DNA of 64,000 nt from Galeopsis tetrahit (taxonomy: Eukaryota; Streptophyta; Magnoliopsida; Lamiales; Lamiaceae), in contig OY776130.1 of NCBI GenBank assembly GCA_963675135.1, positions 26,094,001 through 26,158,000 of the forward strand, written 5' to 3'. The position numbers were made by a program, and so were the translations under genes. Numbering within the stretch: the stretch's first letter is position 1; each line of letters begins with the position of its first letter. This document shows positions 32,401 through 43,980 of this stretch, in pieces. Below the pieces are notes generated by a model that saw only the letters and a program-made list of their open reading frames with translations, was not told the origin of the DNA and ran no database searches.

Positions 32401-33720
32401 CAGGTCTAAAAGAACATTTTCCAAATAACCCTTAATAGAAAAATATAGACTAGAATGTCTCTGTAAATATTTATTAATATTCAAATGTATTATGTGCAAG
32501 TTTTTTTTAATTCTAATACTATAGATGATGTGTACCTAAAATGATATGAAAATTGCAGGTACTAGTTAGGCTTATCATGTCCGTATCCTTACTGTGTAAA
32601 GACAATAAGAACGTGAAATTTTCGTGTAATGTTCGTGTCAACCCGTTAAATTTGAAAAAAAAAAAGTTTTGATGTGTATATGCCTTGTTATTTTGTAATT
32701 TTATTAGAAATTTGTACTTTTTATCGTTCTATAAGCACGAGAGACATAAAGAGAGTAACTAACCGGATCATAGGGCAGACACTTTTCCGGAACGGTATCT
32801 CCCTTGGCGTTCCCATGAGAAGCCTCGTACTGTTAATAAATATATCAAAAGAATATATTTTCGATTGATCTTGAGAAAAATAAGGTTTTTCTTTTTTTAA
32901 ATTTAGGATCCTACAATTAGAAAAATTGAACTTGTGTTTAGGCCAGTAGTAAAAAAAAGTGCAATAAGTTGTATATGCAAATAGAGAGTATTTCCCGTGT
33001 TTAGACCATACCAAAATAAGGATCCAAAAGCCGAAAGTTTGTCAATGTTAAAAAAAATTTAACGAGTATCGTCATATTTTAGTGCAAGGAAATGATGATA
33101 GCATCTATTCGAGTCAAGGTTAGACAAGTTTATAAGGTGAAGTCTAGTTTTATGCAGGCTACTTATGACCATAATAATACTAAGAATTACCGAGTGTCTT
33201 GTTTTACATAGACTATCACTGAAAATACATCAACCTTAAAGATCAAGTTACAAAAATTCATTTTCTAACCTTTCAATGATTCTGAAAAAAAAGAATATCA
33301 TGATGTGTTGGTGTTCTATGTATTTCTACAAGTACAGTCCATGTCAATTTTCTTTTTCAACATTTTTTGTCCGTGGGAACACTTCAAAAACTAACAGATC
33401 TAATACTCAATATCCAAAAAATGGACACATCATCCTAAGTAGCAAAATTTATTTCAATTTTCCAAGTTGTATATGTGAAGAAATAGAGCATGCATACATA
33501 TCGAACACACAAATGCAGATTTTAACTGAACATCGAGAAACAGAGAGAGAGAGGGAGAAGTACTGCATATAGTGTTTCACTAGGATGAGCTACATATGCC
33601 TCCGTGTAAGAAACAGCTTTTCTTTGGCGTTTCCCACGAGCTGTTTACTCTTCACCTTGATACCTCTCCCATCTACAAAAGCATTAAGCAATGGTTTAGC
33701 AAGATCTTAAAGAAATAATG
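32401..33720. other. Gene-free AT-rich stretch
   Basis: No supported ORF. ATCTCCCTTGGCGTTCCCATG at 32799-32819 resembles ATCTCCCTTGGTGATCTCATG at 27341-27361, so both may come from one degraded gene or transposon. 33600-33690 has weak coding-like composition only. Confidence 0.4.
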
Positions 33721-33725
33721 TCACT

Positions 33726-33926
33726 ATTTAGAACTATGATAAAGTCTTATGTAACCAATTTCACTTTCACCGTGCAACTCGTTTGCAATTTGAGTATATT
33801 TTAAAATAACAATAGCTGTTCCATTAAAACGAATTAGTTTGGTAGTATTTTAGTTGTTATACTATTAAGTGATTAAGCCATAATTTCGAACCAGTTCTCC
33901 AGTAAAACCCTTTTACATAAGATCAC
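33726..33926. mobile_element. MULE-like MITE of the GTCTTATG family
   Basis: Left GATAAAGTCTTATGTAACC and inverted right end (TGATCTTATGTAAAAGGG), with the family interior TTCCATTAAAACGAATTAG and GTTGTTATACTATTAAGTG. Directly after it another family end starts (GGTAATGTCTTATGC at 33934), so copies sit head to tail. Confidence 0.55.
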
Positions 33927-34232
33927 AATTATGGTAATGTCTTATGCAAATCAATTTCACCGTGCAACTGCCAACAAGTGGCAGGTAGCAGAAGACGCGA
34001 TACAATCAAATGAATAAACACACACCTTACTATTTATTAGGATTTCAAAAACTACTTAAAACCCAAAACAAGCATCACCATAGGGTTTCGACTTATGCAT
34101 GCATGGTCTCTCTTAGAGGACTTTTTTGCATTCATTAGAGTACACCTAGTTTGACTTCAGATCGCATGAACTTGGAGTGGTTAATTAACATAACAAAATA
34201 TAAATGGAATGACAAATAAAGAGAACATACAC

Positions 34233-34425
34233 CATCATTGGCTATTCTCTTTGCAGAACTTTGATCTGAACTGTTATCCTCTTTCGAGTCATTTTTTGAT
34301 CTAGCTGAAGATGGAAATTTTACAGGTTTATCGATTTTCCCCTTATCACGGGACTTATCTGTACCAGAAGTAAGCATTGTACTGTTTTCTGCACAGTTTT
34401 CCTCCATTTCGAATACATTAATTAT
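34233..34425 (-). pseudogene. Unknown host exon W, copy 1
   Basis: On the minus strand an acceptor (CCTTTCCAG) leads to a short leader and ATG 34407: MEENCAENSTMLTSGTDKSR, then KIDKPVKFPSSARSKNDSKE and SSDQSSAKRIANDG, ending at a donor (GATG/GTGTATG). Basic and Ser-rich, it looks like the N-terminus of a nuclear protein. Second copy at 41840-41990. It may belong to the same gene as the exons at 39.7 and 40.8 kb (inference from order and strand). Confidence 0.5.
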
Positions 34426-34589
34426 CTGGAAAGGAAAACACAACACTTTAATAGACACTTGGCAATAGACGGAAAGGATTAGCTACACATGTTGATATTA
34501 CACGTGAAGTCCCCTGTATAAAGCATCCAGAAAGATAATCTAATTTATTCACTTCGCTTTAGAATCCAAAAAACCACAAATCCAGGTGT

Positions 34590-35125
34590 GATAAACTCTA
34601 TACGGCGTGTTTTCAAACACTACTTTAACCGGAGGATCACCTTTTTTTTTTTTTAAAGAAGTTGGGTGACACCAACTTCAGTAAATAAAGAAAAAAACAC
34701 TTATACACGGTGAAATAGTGTTTCAAAACAAGTCTTGTACACTCTATGTGCGTGTTTTCAAATCTTGATGCTAACAGAAGCATGCTTGATCAATGCTTTC
34801 ATCATGATAATAAATTGAAGGCCAATATGTTTTCAATTTGAAAAATGTAGGCTATTAAATTATTTTTTCGCACATAGGCCAAACTGGCCCAACACACCTA
34901 CACTTACGTGCCTAAATGTGTGAAGATTAAATTTTAATGTGCCTAATAAATGTGCAGGAAAAAAACTTAATGGTTGCCAAACTAAAAACATATTGTCCTT
35001 CAATTGACCCCACCATAGTTACGGTCCATAAAATAAAAATCCGGACAAACATATTAGCAGCATGCAATACAATAAGTAGACGTAAACATTCGCGCACACA
35101 CAAAAACCATTATAAGAACATGCAA
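34590..35125. other. MITE-like region, no gene
   Basis: 34815-35035 carries AATTGAAGGCCAATATG and CCTTCAATTGACCCC, then TTACGGTCC, the two arms of the element seen more completely at 37285-37562. A 15-T run is at 34641-34655. No ORF supported. Confidence 0.5.
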
Positions 35126-35930
35126 CAAGAAAAATTTATCACAAAATCAATCAGTTTCACACATATTCAGAATAACACAAACCCTAATTTATCAACGGAA
35201 ACTATCAAATTAAGTCTTTACTGAATTAATGCGTGCAAATTTTAGTTAGGCAAGATGTGAAAAAAAATCAATAACAAAATTATAATTTTTCAATTAAAAA
35301 ATGGGCAATATTATAAAGTTACATGCTTGCTAATGCCCAGATGTCAAATAATGAAAAAGATAATACGAGATTGAAGTCCTCACCTAACTCGCAGAAGCTT
35401 GTCGCATTCGTTTTCTTCAATAATACCGACCAAATTATCATCTTCCTTTTCAAAACTTGGTTCACTTGTGTCGTTAGTTGCCACAGGAGCTGATACCATC
35501 CCAACTTGTTCTTCGGTAGGTTCATCATTCCATTCCAGTGACTAAGTACAAAAATAAAAAATAATATAGTAAGGGAAGAGAAGTGATAACGCACGCATAT
35601 AAAAAATAAAAAATAAGAGTGCAGGGGATAAGGAGTGATAACGCACGCAGGCATATAAAAGTACTATGTTGCACAAGAGCTATGGTACCAAATAGACACC
35701 ATAAAAAGATAACATGTCGACTGAATTATTCATATACCAAAGGAAGGGTTTAAGCAATTCATTCACATAAGGAACTAAAGAGCAGAATAGAAGTGGTCTG
35801 CTTCAAGAGGAGAAATAAAAGAATATCAGAAACAAGAAAATCAAGTCCTAGCATATAATACAGAAGTATTAAGTATAAAACGTCAAGAAAGATAATTTAA
35901 TTTATTCACTACGCTTTTGAATAAAAAAAA
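35126..35930 (-). repeat. Repeat block Y, copy 3
   Basis: Nearly the same as 27634-28710 without the MITE. It holds the single AAAAAGATAA that marks the empty MITE site at about 35703-35712. High similarity suggests a recent duplication. Confidence 0.88.
35384..35541 (-). pseudogene. Unknown host exon Y, copy 3
   Basis: Exon between GTACTTAG/TCACTGG and GTTAG/GTGAGG, as in copy 1, with GAATGGAATG restored near the start. It gives LEWNDEPTEEQVGMVSAPVA and DDNLVGIIEENECDKLLRVR. Open across the exon. Family unknown. Confidence 0.5.
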
Positions 35931-35935
35931 TCACC

Positions 35936-37230
35936 CGCGGATGAGGAAGTTGATTATGAATCTTTTTCACTATAGATAAATTATTTTGACTTTTCCACTA
36001 TTAGAAAATAAATAGAAAGGCTTTTTTTTTGTCAATGACACCAAAAGGGGTATTAAAATGAAATGAAGACAAATTCTTGTATGCAATTGGATTTTTGACC
36101 CATCACAATAAAATCAAATTAAAATTGTGACTCAATTACATCAATTGCATCATGCAATTGAGTGCACACAAGTGTGACACTTAAATGAATGGAATTGGGA
36201 TATGGAACAAGTTGCCAATAAATATTATTTATTGCATAAAATTCAAATAAAATTACATCTACAATTTTACAAATAGGTCGTTGAGCCTTGGAAGCAACCT
36301 ACAACATCATCTTTATAGAAAATGAAAAGAATACAATCATATAACAAAATAACTCAAACTCTGAAACAAATTAACAATTTCAAGACAACACACAACAACT
36401 TCAAAATGAATTAATAATAAATTTATCACAAAATCAATCAGTTTCACACATATTCGGAATAACACAAACCCTAGTTTATCAACAGAAACCATCAAATTAA
36501 GTCATTACTAAATTAACGCGTGCAAATATTTTTAAGGCAAGATGTGAAAAAAAAAAATCAATAACAAAATTATAATTTCAATTAAAAAATTGGGCAATAT
36601 TATGAAGAAGTTGCATGCTTATTAATACCCATATGTCAAATAAAGAAAAAGGTGCGTAATACGAGATTGAAGTCCTCACCTAACTCGCAGAAGCTTGTCC
36701 CATTCGTTTCTTCAATAATACCAACCAAATTATCATCTTTTTTTTCAAAACTTGGTTCACTTGTGTCGTTAGTTGCCACAGCAGCTGATACCATCCCAGC
36801 TTGTTCTTCGGTAGGTTCATCATTCCATTCCACTGACTAAGTACAAAATAAAATTAAGAGTGTAAGGGAAAATAAGTGATAACGCACGCATATTAAAAAA
36901 AAAGAGTGCAAGGGAAAAGGAGTGATAACGCACGCATTTAAAAGCACTCTGTTGCACAAGAGCTATGGTACCAAATAGACACCATAAAAAGATAATATGT
37001 CCACTGAATTATTCATATACCAAAGGAAGGGTTTAAGCAATTCATTCACATAAGGAACTAAAGAGCAGAATAGAAGTGGTCTGCTTCAACAGGAGAAATA
37101 AAAGAACATCAGAATCAAGAAAATTAACTCTTGGCATATAATATAGAAGTATTAAGTATAAAACGTCAAGAAAGGTAATTTAATTTATCCACTACGCTTT
37201 TGAATCATAAAAATCACTAATCCAGTTGTG
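35936..37230. repeat. Repeat block Z+Y, copy 2
   Basis: 35936-36405 matches 29105-29560 starting exactly at CCCGCGGATGAGGAAG, and 36405-37230 matches block Y. The B3 coding part upstream is absent here. Confidence 0.85.
36680..36836 (-). pseudogene. Unknown host exon Y, copy 4
   Basis: Gives EWNDEPTEEQAGMVSAAVAT and DTSEPSFEKKDDNLVGIIEE, then a one-base deletion in the CGTTTTCTTC run shifts the frame to TNGTSFCELG. Same splice sites as the other copies. Confidence 0.5.
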
Positions 37231-37284
37231 ATATACTCAATATATGTTCGTCTGCACATGGTGGATATAGCAGTTGTATTAGTG

Positions 37285-37562
37285 ATTTTTTTTTTTAGAA
37301 CCGTAAATGTGGGGGCTAGCAATTGAAGGACAATATGTTATCAGTTTGGCAAATTTGGCCACTAAATTAGTTTTTTGTACAATTAGGCTCATAAATTTAA
37401 TTTTCACGCATTTAGGCCAAATTGGCCTGATACACCCACACTTAGGGGCATAAATGTGTGAAACTTATATTTTAACGGGCCTAAATGTGAAAAATTAAAA
37501 CTTAAACATAATCTCCTTCAATTGCTACCCCGCCTTAGTTACGGTCCTAAAAAAAAAAAATT
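37285..37562. mobile_element. Fold-back MITE with AGGACCGTAA-type ends
   Basis: Left TTTTTTAGAACCGTAAATG, GGGGGCTAGCAATTGAAGG and the inverted right end TTTTTTAGGACCGTAAC, GGGGTAGCAATTGAAGG. Length about 270 bp. TSD is hidden in poly(T)/poly(A). A related copy is near 34815-35035. Confidence 0.6.
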
Positions 37563-37879
37563 GATAAATATATTAGCATCATGCAATACAAAAGGCAGAA
37601 GTGAACACACACACACAAACCGTGAGAACCATTATAAAAATATGCAACGAGAAGAATTTCAGGCAGTAAGTGAGGACAGTTGAAACAGGAGAACAGGGTT
37701 CATAAAATAGAAGATGGTTTACACCTTTACTGAACCAAGCATAGCACTCTCTAATCTTGATTCAACATTATCCGGCAAAGCAGACTCGAGATTTGATCTG
37801 TACATCGGGCTTACGGGCATGCCATTCATGTTGACGGATCACGGCTCTTGCTTTAGTGTTTCCACGACATTGATTTCCG

Positions 37880-38891
37880 GGGCCCACATCGCAAACTCTG
37901 ACATCCAGTTGGGCATTGTGGATAAAGGGATCAAGACTAAACAAGGAAGAACGGCTTTAAACTCAAAGTACAAAGATTATATGAAAGCACAAGCTGACAT
38001 GGTTTTCCCCAGCCCCATTTCGTCAGCAAGAATCGCATTTCTTGATCTATGCTAGCTTTTTCGCAGCCAATTCAGGGCTTCCAGCTGATGTGGAAATAAC
38101 ACATCCCCAACCAACTCTTTAGGCTGTTCGGTGAGATTAATTACCTCACTTTCAACCTTCGTTCGCTTTGATTCAAGCTTCAAAGCATTGTTTTCAAATG
38201 TTTTCTGTTCAAACCTGAAGAACAAATCAACCAAATGAATCGATTTCGCAATGGCAGTTTCGTTTGTTCTTTCCCAAGTGCATTCATCATATGGAAGACT
38301 CGTCCATTTCACATATGCTTCAGTTGTACCATCTTCAGACAATCTAGTTGCAATTACTCGATGTGGTGTCTTCCACTGTTCCTTGCACAGATTTATCGTA
38401 GCTGTTCCATATTATTCCTTTTAATTCTCCAGTTTTCGTTTAGCAAGAAATTTAAGTTAAGATTCAGGAATCCAACTGTCATGGAGATGAGATTTTCCAA
38501 CCCACTTAACCAAAAACTCATACGAGACGGTTGAGCAAGATTCTACAAGTTTCTTTTTGGAGTACTTTTCTTATACCCCTTTTAACCTCCTTTGTGCTTC
38601 CATTATCATCAGAATTGAGAGATTTTTCAACTTCAGATACATTCTTGACAGTTTCTGCTGGATCAATGCATAAGATATTATCATTTTGATTTTTGTAGCT
38701 CAGTAAAATGAACAGGTGCCTTCGATTTCTCTACTAACAGTACCCATGAAATTTTTTTCTTTAAATTCTTCGGATGATGATCTTTCGTACACTTGTAGCG
38801 TATCTTTATTCAGACCATTTCCAATCTTCTTTCCTCCATCAGAACAGGTGGTATTATCTTGATGATCGTCAGCTGAGTTTCCTCCATCCAA
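37880..38891 (-). pseudogene. CHD3/CHR4-like chromatin remodeler fragment (chromodomains and start of SNF2)
   Basis: Minus strand: FLVKWVGKSHLHDSWIPES (chromodomain), KRKLEN, EDGTTEAYVKWTSLPYDECT (second chromodomain), DVLFPHQLEALNWLRK, then NAILADEMGLGKTMSACAF (SNF2 ATPase Walker A at about 38001-38040) and CLVLIPLSTMPNW. It matches plant CHD3-type CHR4/PKR1 remodelers as I know them. Breaks: TGA/TAA stops in the first chromodomain region, TAG just before the ATPase (probably from TGG), TAA after Walker A, and an 8-bp loss near 37903. Introns normally expected in such genes are not evident across the ATPase start, so it may be a processed copy or a single exon. The upstream piece 38700-38891 is Ser/Asp-rich and fits the N-terminal linker. 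Confidence 0.72.
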
Positions 38892-39039
38892 AGGCCTCTC
38901 AGAGGTGGTGTCTTCCCCAGATAGATTTACCTATATCTTCGGCAACTAATGAATCTATTAAGATCAGAGTAGTCACCACGAACCCGACAACCAACAACAC
39001 GATCAACCTGGTACGATAAAAAAATGATATTATAAAATA

Positions 39040-39380
39040 TTGAAGATGTAGAGTAGGAGTTTTATCAATTCAGAGCCTGGAAATTAGTAAAACTATCAAT
39101 TACGGGCCTGAAAGATTTTTCCTATCGATTCAGGACCTGAAAAATAAGAAGCTATTTTTTCGAGACCTGAAAGATAAGAAACTATAAATTTAGGCTCACA
39201 CATTGGTAGTTTATAGTCCATAAGATACCAAACATGGCCTCAAAATTTTCAAGTCCTAAATTGGTAGTTTCTATCTTTCATGCCTCAAATTGGTAGTTTC
39301 CTATTTTCAGGTCTAAAATCGTCAGACATTCTTGCACTAAGTTATGTCCATAACATTTTCAATAAATGTTTGAATGCAAT
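39040..39380. repeat. MITE-like inverted sequence
   Basis: Repeated GGACCTGAAAAATAAGAA, GACCTGAAAGATAAGAAAC and inverted CTATTTTCAGGTCTAAAAT. Short arms facing each other; probably an old non-autonomous element. Ends not defined. Confidence 0.4.
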
Positions 39381-39653
39381 TTAGTTGTGGCAGTCCAGCT
39401 AAAAGTAGTTAATCCCCTCCATGACCATCGCCTACTTGTTTACTTCAATGCATATTAAATTTCAGCAGTCCAGATACAAAAACAAATACTCTATGACACG
39501 CAATTCAACTAGTACCTTTTAACTTTGTTCTTCAGGGTAAACTAATATAACAAGGATAATAGGTTAACAGCTACTTAGATCCAACAACAATAAAGAAACA
39601 TCTAGTACTAAAATGTAGACAAAATGAAACGACAAGAAGAAAGAAACATACAC

Positions 39654-39900
39654 CTCGCCTTTCAGAACGGCATCAATCTTGTCTTCTCCAACACCCTTCT
39701 TAGTCAAGCAAGCATCTATCTTAGATTTTCCCTTCGATTTTGAAGCTCCTGAACGGCCAGGACTGACTTTGGGCAGACGTTTTCTAGAAGGCTCTGAAAG
39801 CCTTGTTAGTTGCACATGATTCAGTCTCTGATTTTGATCTTTGAATGCCGGTTTTTGTGATTGCTTGTTTTGGAATTGGGTCGAGATGGTTCGTGCTTTC
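39654..39900 (-). pseudogene. Unknown host exon Q, copy 1
   Basis: Acceptor TTGTGTAG then KARTISTQFQNKQSQKPAFK, LTRLSEPSRKRLPKVSPGRS, GASKSKGKSKIDACLTKKGV, GEDKIDAVLKGE, with donor GAG/GTGTATG. Very basic and Ser/Lys-rich, like the disordered N-terminal part of a nuclear protein. It lies between exon W (41.9 kb) and the CHR4-like fragment (38 kb) on the same strand, so it may be an N-terminal exon of that gene (inference). A full gene is not present. Confidence 0.5.
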
Positions 39901-40741
39901 TACACAAGATTGTTTCTGAATGCAGGTTGGTCAGTCCCATTTCCCGGTTGGAATACGCTAGAGATTATCAAGTAATAAATGAATCAAGAACTAAAAGTTC
40001 GGGAAAAAAAGCCTTCTGTTAATAGTATTAGTAAAGTAAGCATACCTTCAAAGCAGGATTTAAACACTTGAGTTGATACGTACGGGAACAGGTGTCACAA
40101 CACAACAACTTTCCACCAAGTTCATAGACCACACACTCATAATAATACTGTATCATAAAGCCAAATATACAAGGAAATTATCATGGATGCAAGAAATCCA
40201 AATAAAGAAGAAAACGACAACAGTGAAGTCAATATTAAAATCTGGTTTTCAAAAACTATGATTTAGATTTTGAAATCTAAAACCGATTCTACTTCAGGAT
40301 TTTAAAATCTGGTTTTCACAAACTCTATACTGAATCCCTACGAATATAATCTATAAAATCTAATCATTATACAATCACACACAACAATAATATATTAATA
40401 CAACATCTATCACTCATGCACATTGATTTGAAATAAAATTTAAACCTCACCCTATTCAGAATCTCAAAACACACACCTTACTATTTATTAATTAAAACCA
40501 AAATCCTCTATCCAAAGGCCTACTTGTTTAATTCAATGCATATTAAATTTCAGCAGTCCAGATACGAAAAGAAATACTCTATGACAAGCAATTCAACTAG
40601 TACCTTTTAACTTTGTTCTTCAGGGTAAACTAATATAACCAGGATAATAGGTTAACAGCTATTTAGATCCAACAACAATAAAGAAACATCTAGTACTAAA
40701 ATGTGGACAAAATGAAACGACAAGAAGAAAGAAACACACAC

Positions 40742-40988
40742 CTCGCCTTTCAGAAGGGCATCAATCTTGTCTTCTCCAGCACCCTTCTTAGTCAAGCAAG
40801 CATCTATCTTAGATTTTCCCTTCGATTTTGAAGCTCCTGAACGGCCAGGACTGACTTTGGGCAGACGTTTTCTAGAAGGCTCTGAAAGCCTTGTTAGTTG
40901 CACATGATTCAGCCTCTGATTTTGATCTTTGAATGCCGATTTTTGTGATTGCTTGTTTTGGAATTGGGTCGAGATGGTTCATGCTCTC
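40742..40988 (-). pseudogene. Unknown host exon Q, copy 2
   Basis: Duplicate of 39654-39900 (offset 1088), with the same splice sites and small changes (DALLKGE for DAVLKGE). Two identical exons in tandem would break any normal transcript. Confidence 0.5.
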
Positions 40989-41839
40989 TACACAAGATTG
41001 TTTCTGAATGCAGGTTGGTCACTCCCATTTCCCGGTTGGAATACGCTAGAGATGATAAAGTAATAAATGAATCAAGAACTAAAAGTTCGGGAAAAAAAGC
41101 CTTTTGTTAATAGTATTAGTAAAGTAAGCATACCTTCAAAGCAGGATTTAAACACTTGAGTTGATACGTACGGGAACAGGTGTCACAACACAACAACTTT
41201 CCACCAAATTCATAGACCACACACTCATAATAATACTGTATCATAAAGCCAAATATACAAGGAAATTATCATGGATGCAAGAAATCCAAATAAAGAAGAA
41301 AACGACAACAGTGAAGTCAATATTAAAATCTGGTTTTCAAAAACTATGATTTGGATTTTGAAATCTAAAACCGATTCTACTTCAGGATTTTAAAATCTGG
41401 TTTTCACAAACTCTATACTGAATCCCTACGAATATAATCTATAAAATCTAATCATTATACAATCACACACAACAATAATATATTAATACAACATCTATCA
41501 CTCATGCACATTAATTTGAATAAAATTTAAACCTCACCCTATTCAAAATCTCAAAACAAACACACACCTTACTATTTATTAATTAAAATTTCAAAATCCT
41601 CTAGATTTCAAAAACTACTTAAAACAAGCATCAGCATAGGGTTTCGACTTATGCATGCATGGTCTCTCTTTTTGCATCCATAATTATGATAAGGAAAATA
41701 TAAATCCAATTGCCTAGTCTGACTTCAGAACTCATCAACTTCAAGAGGTTAATTATGATAACAAAATATATAAGGAAAATATAAATGGAATGACAATATA
41801 TAAGGAAAATATAAATCCAATTGCCTATTCTCTTCGCAG

Positions 41840-41990
41840 AACTTCTCATTCGAGTCATTTTTCGATCTTGCTGAAGATGGAAATTTTACAGGTTTATCGA
41901 TTTTGTCCTTATCACGGGACTTATCTGTACCAGAAATAAGAATTGTACTGTTTTCTGCACGGTTTTCCTCCATTTCGAATACATTAATGA
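41840..41990 (-). pseudogene. Unknown host exon W, copy 2 (3' end lost)
   Basis: ATG 41973: MEENRAENSTILISGTDKSR, DKIDKPVKFPSSARSKNDSN, then it diverges where copy 1 continues SSDQSSAKR. Followed by a short repeated AT-rich insert with TATAAGGAAAATATAAAT occurring twice (about 41768 and 41799). Confidence 0.5.
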
Positions 41991-42079
41991 TCTGGAAAGG
42001 AAAACACAACACTCTAATTGACACTTGGCAATAGGCGGAAAGCATTAGCTACACATGTTGATATTACACGTGACAGAGA

Positions 42080-42590
42080 ACTGCGACTAGCTTTTCCATC
42101 CTACTATCAGATGTGCTGATATATATTACCGAATTACAGCATTTATAACTGTTGGATAAGGGAGCATAAAACCTTCCAATGAAAGCTAATATCCAGTACT
42201 ATGAATTAATCAACATCACCCCAAAACTAATCAAGGAAAACAATTTCAGATTCTTTAATCTACTGGACCAATAAACAATAACTGAAGCTATTTATGAGAA
42301 TTAATCAGAGATGTTACACATTCAACAATGGTTAAATTTAGGGAAGATTTAAAAAACTTCATCAAACAACACCCATTATTAACTCAAGCCCGGCCAAAAG
42401 CACAAAACCACATCCCTCATTTCATTCATACAACAACTGCCTGCATACTAAAATCAATTAACGCCTAAAATCATAACATGCAAACCAAAATAATAATAAT
42501 TAAGCTGCAACGCCCCTAAAAATGAAGTGCCAAAGTAACAGATTCAGCTAAAATTCTTCGAAAGTAAAGTATAAAAAACTGAAATAATTA
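42080..42590. other. No gene; probable intron
   Basis: AT-rich, no ORF. It lies between a possible non-coding first exon (42600-42760) and exon W copy 2, so intron sequence is the simplest reading. Confidence 0.35.
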
Positions 42591-42599
42591 CTCACCAAA

Positions 42600-42760
42600 A
42601 CTTGAAATCGTTGTTAATCCCTAATGAGTATGGAGGGAGGGGTGGATTGAAGGAAATAAGGGGATTAGGGTACGAGGAGAGAGAAATGGAGAGAGGTGTT
42701 GTGCCCATTCTGAGAGCTGGCGACGAACGTCACTCTCCCAATTTTTCTTCTTCCACCGCA
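42600..42760 (-). other. Possible 5' UTR exon of gene W
   Basis: Minus strand, pyrimidine-rich, ends AGTTTTG/GTGAGTAATT, a strong donor. Similar sequence (GGGATTAGGGT, AGTACGAGGAGAGAAAG, CATTCTGAGAAGTGGCC) recurs at 26390-26540, upstream of fragment X copy 1. Suggests shared promoter/5' leader DNA among the duplicated fragments. Confidence 0.35.
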
Positions 42761-43028
42761 TTCTTCCATTGGAACACATTGCTGCTGCTTTTGATTCTGG
42801 TTCCATTGATTTCACCCAATATGCGAGTTTCTCCTTACATTTGCTTGCTGCTGAATGTCGTACAGTTTTTTCTTTTAATAAAGCACGTTGCTTACTTACT
42901 CCTTTAAATGGAGACTCGTAAAAACACGTTTTTATCGGCAAACACATTTCATAAAGAATTAATTTACTCCTTTAAATCGTTTTTTTTTTCTTGACCAAAG
43001 CAAAGTTACAAAAGAAAAAAAAAAGGGT

Positions 43029-43980
43029 GGGGCTATCAACACCCCAAATTTTGTTATACATACCCCAAATGTTAATCACACCCCATTAAAATTTAAAAAT
43101 GATTTTTTTTATTAAACACACCCCAATTTATTCCTTCAATACTCCTTTTTTTTAATGGTTAAAACTATTTCTTTTCTTATCTATTACTAAACACACCCCC
43201 ATTTAATTTTCACCAATTACTCCTTCCTCCCTAAAAAAAAAAAAACCCATTTCTCCCAAAAACAATCGTGCCTTTTGCCATTCTCAAGAAAAGGATAAAA
43301 AATGTTCAAACTTCAACCCTTCATGAACGAACAAGCTTGTACAAACCTAAATTGAGGTATGAAAGAAATATCGCAAAAAAATGTTGTATACAAATTTAAA
43401 CTCGTATTGTCTGCTGTACATTTTGGTTACAGTAATGACCGTTCGGTCAAAAACGCGGCCGCACACCGCACACTATGTACGACTGAAATGGCCGCACAAA
43501 TAGGAAGGTGTACGGCCCGTTGTGGCCGAAAAAAACATGGTTTGCACACTAATTTGGGCCGAACAAGTGGTTTCCTGTATGATATATTTTTGTCCCCATC
43601 ATTTTAATCAAATTAATTTATATTATTAAGAAATCTATGTAGCATTTTGAGAAAGAAATGAGATCAGTCAAATTGAAAACATGTCAACTTTTATTAGCTT
43701 TAAGGCACGTGGCTTAGTGTGTTGCTCTTCACACCCGTTTTATTTTTTCATAATAATGTTAATTGTGATTATATATCATCGAGATTTTTTATAATAAGAG
43801 TGATTTTATAAAGTAAAAATTGTTAGAGTGAGAATTAAATAATGGAGGAAAAGTTTAAGAATGGGGTGTGTATAACTTTTTAAGGAGTTTAAAAGGATTA
43901 CTTAGTAAATTTGTTTATGTCTATTTTTGTCTAAAAATAATTGGGGTGTGTATAACATAATTTGGGGTGTTGATAGCCCC
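43029..43980. mobile_element. Non-autonomous DNA element with GGGGCTATCAACACCCC ends (952 bp)
   Basis: Both ends read GGGGCTATCAACACCCCAAA inward, followed by similar sub-terminal strings (TGTTATACATACCCC against TGTTATACACACCCC). No transposase ORF. The middle (43440-43560) is oddly GC-rich: AACGCGGCCGCACACCGC, AAATGGCCGCACAAATAGG, TGTGGCCGAAAAAAAC. TSD not clear in the flanking A and C runs. Superfamily uncertain (MULE or hAT). Confidence 0.75.

Larger units (their letters stand above)
39432..41600. repeat. Tandem duplication, two copies offset by 1088 bp
   Basis: Copy 1 runs about 39432-40519 and copy 2 about 40520-41600. Both contain TTCAGCAGTCCAGATAC, the exon ending KGKSKIDACLTKKG, GTATCATAAAGCCAAATA and the A-rich tail. 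Few differences are visible (for example CAAGGATAAT against CCAGGATAAT), so the event is recent. Confidence 0.9.

Noticed and set aside
37714..38055. 113-codon plus-strand ORF
   Set aside because: It lies antisense to the recognisable SNF2/CHR4-like sequence, so it is a shadow.
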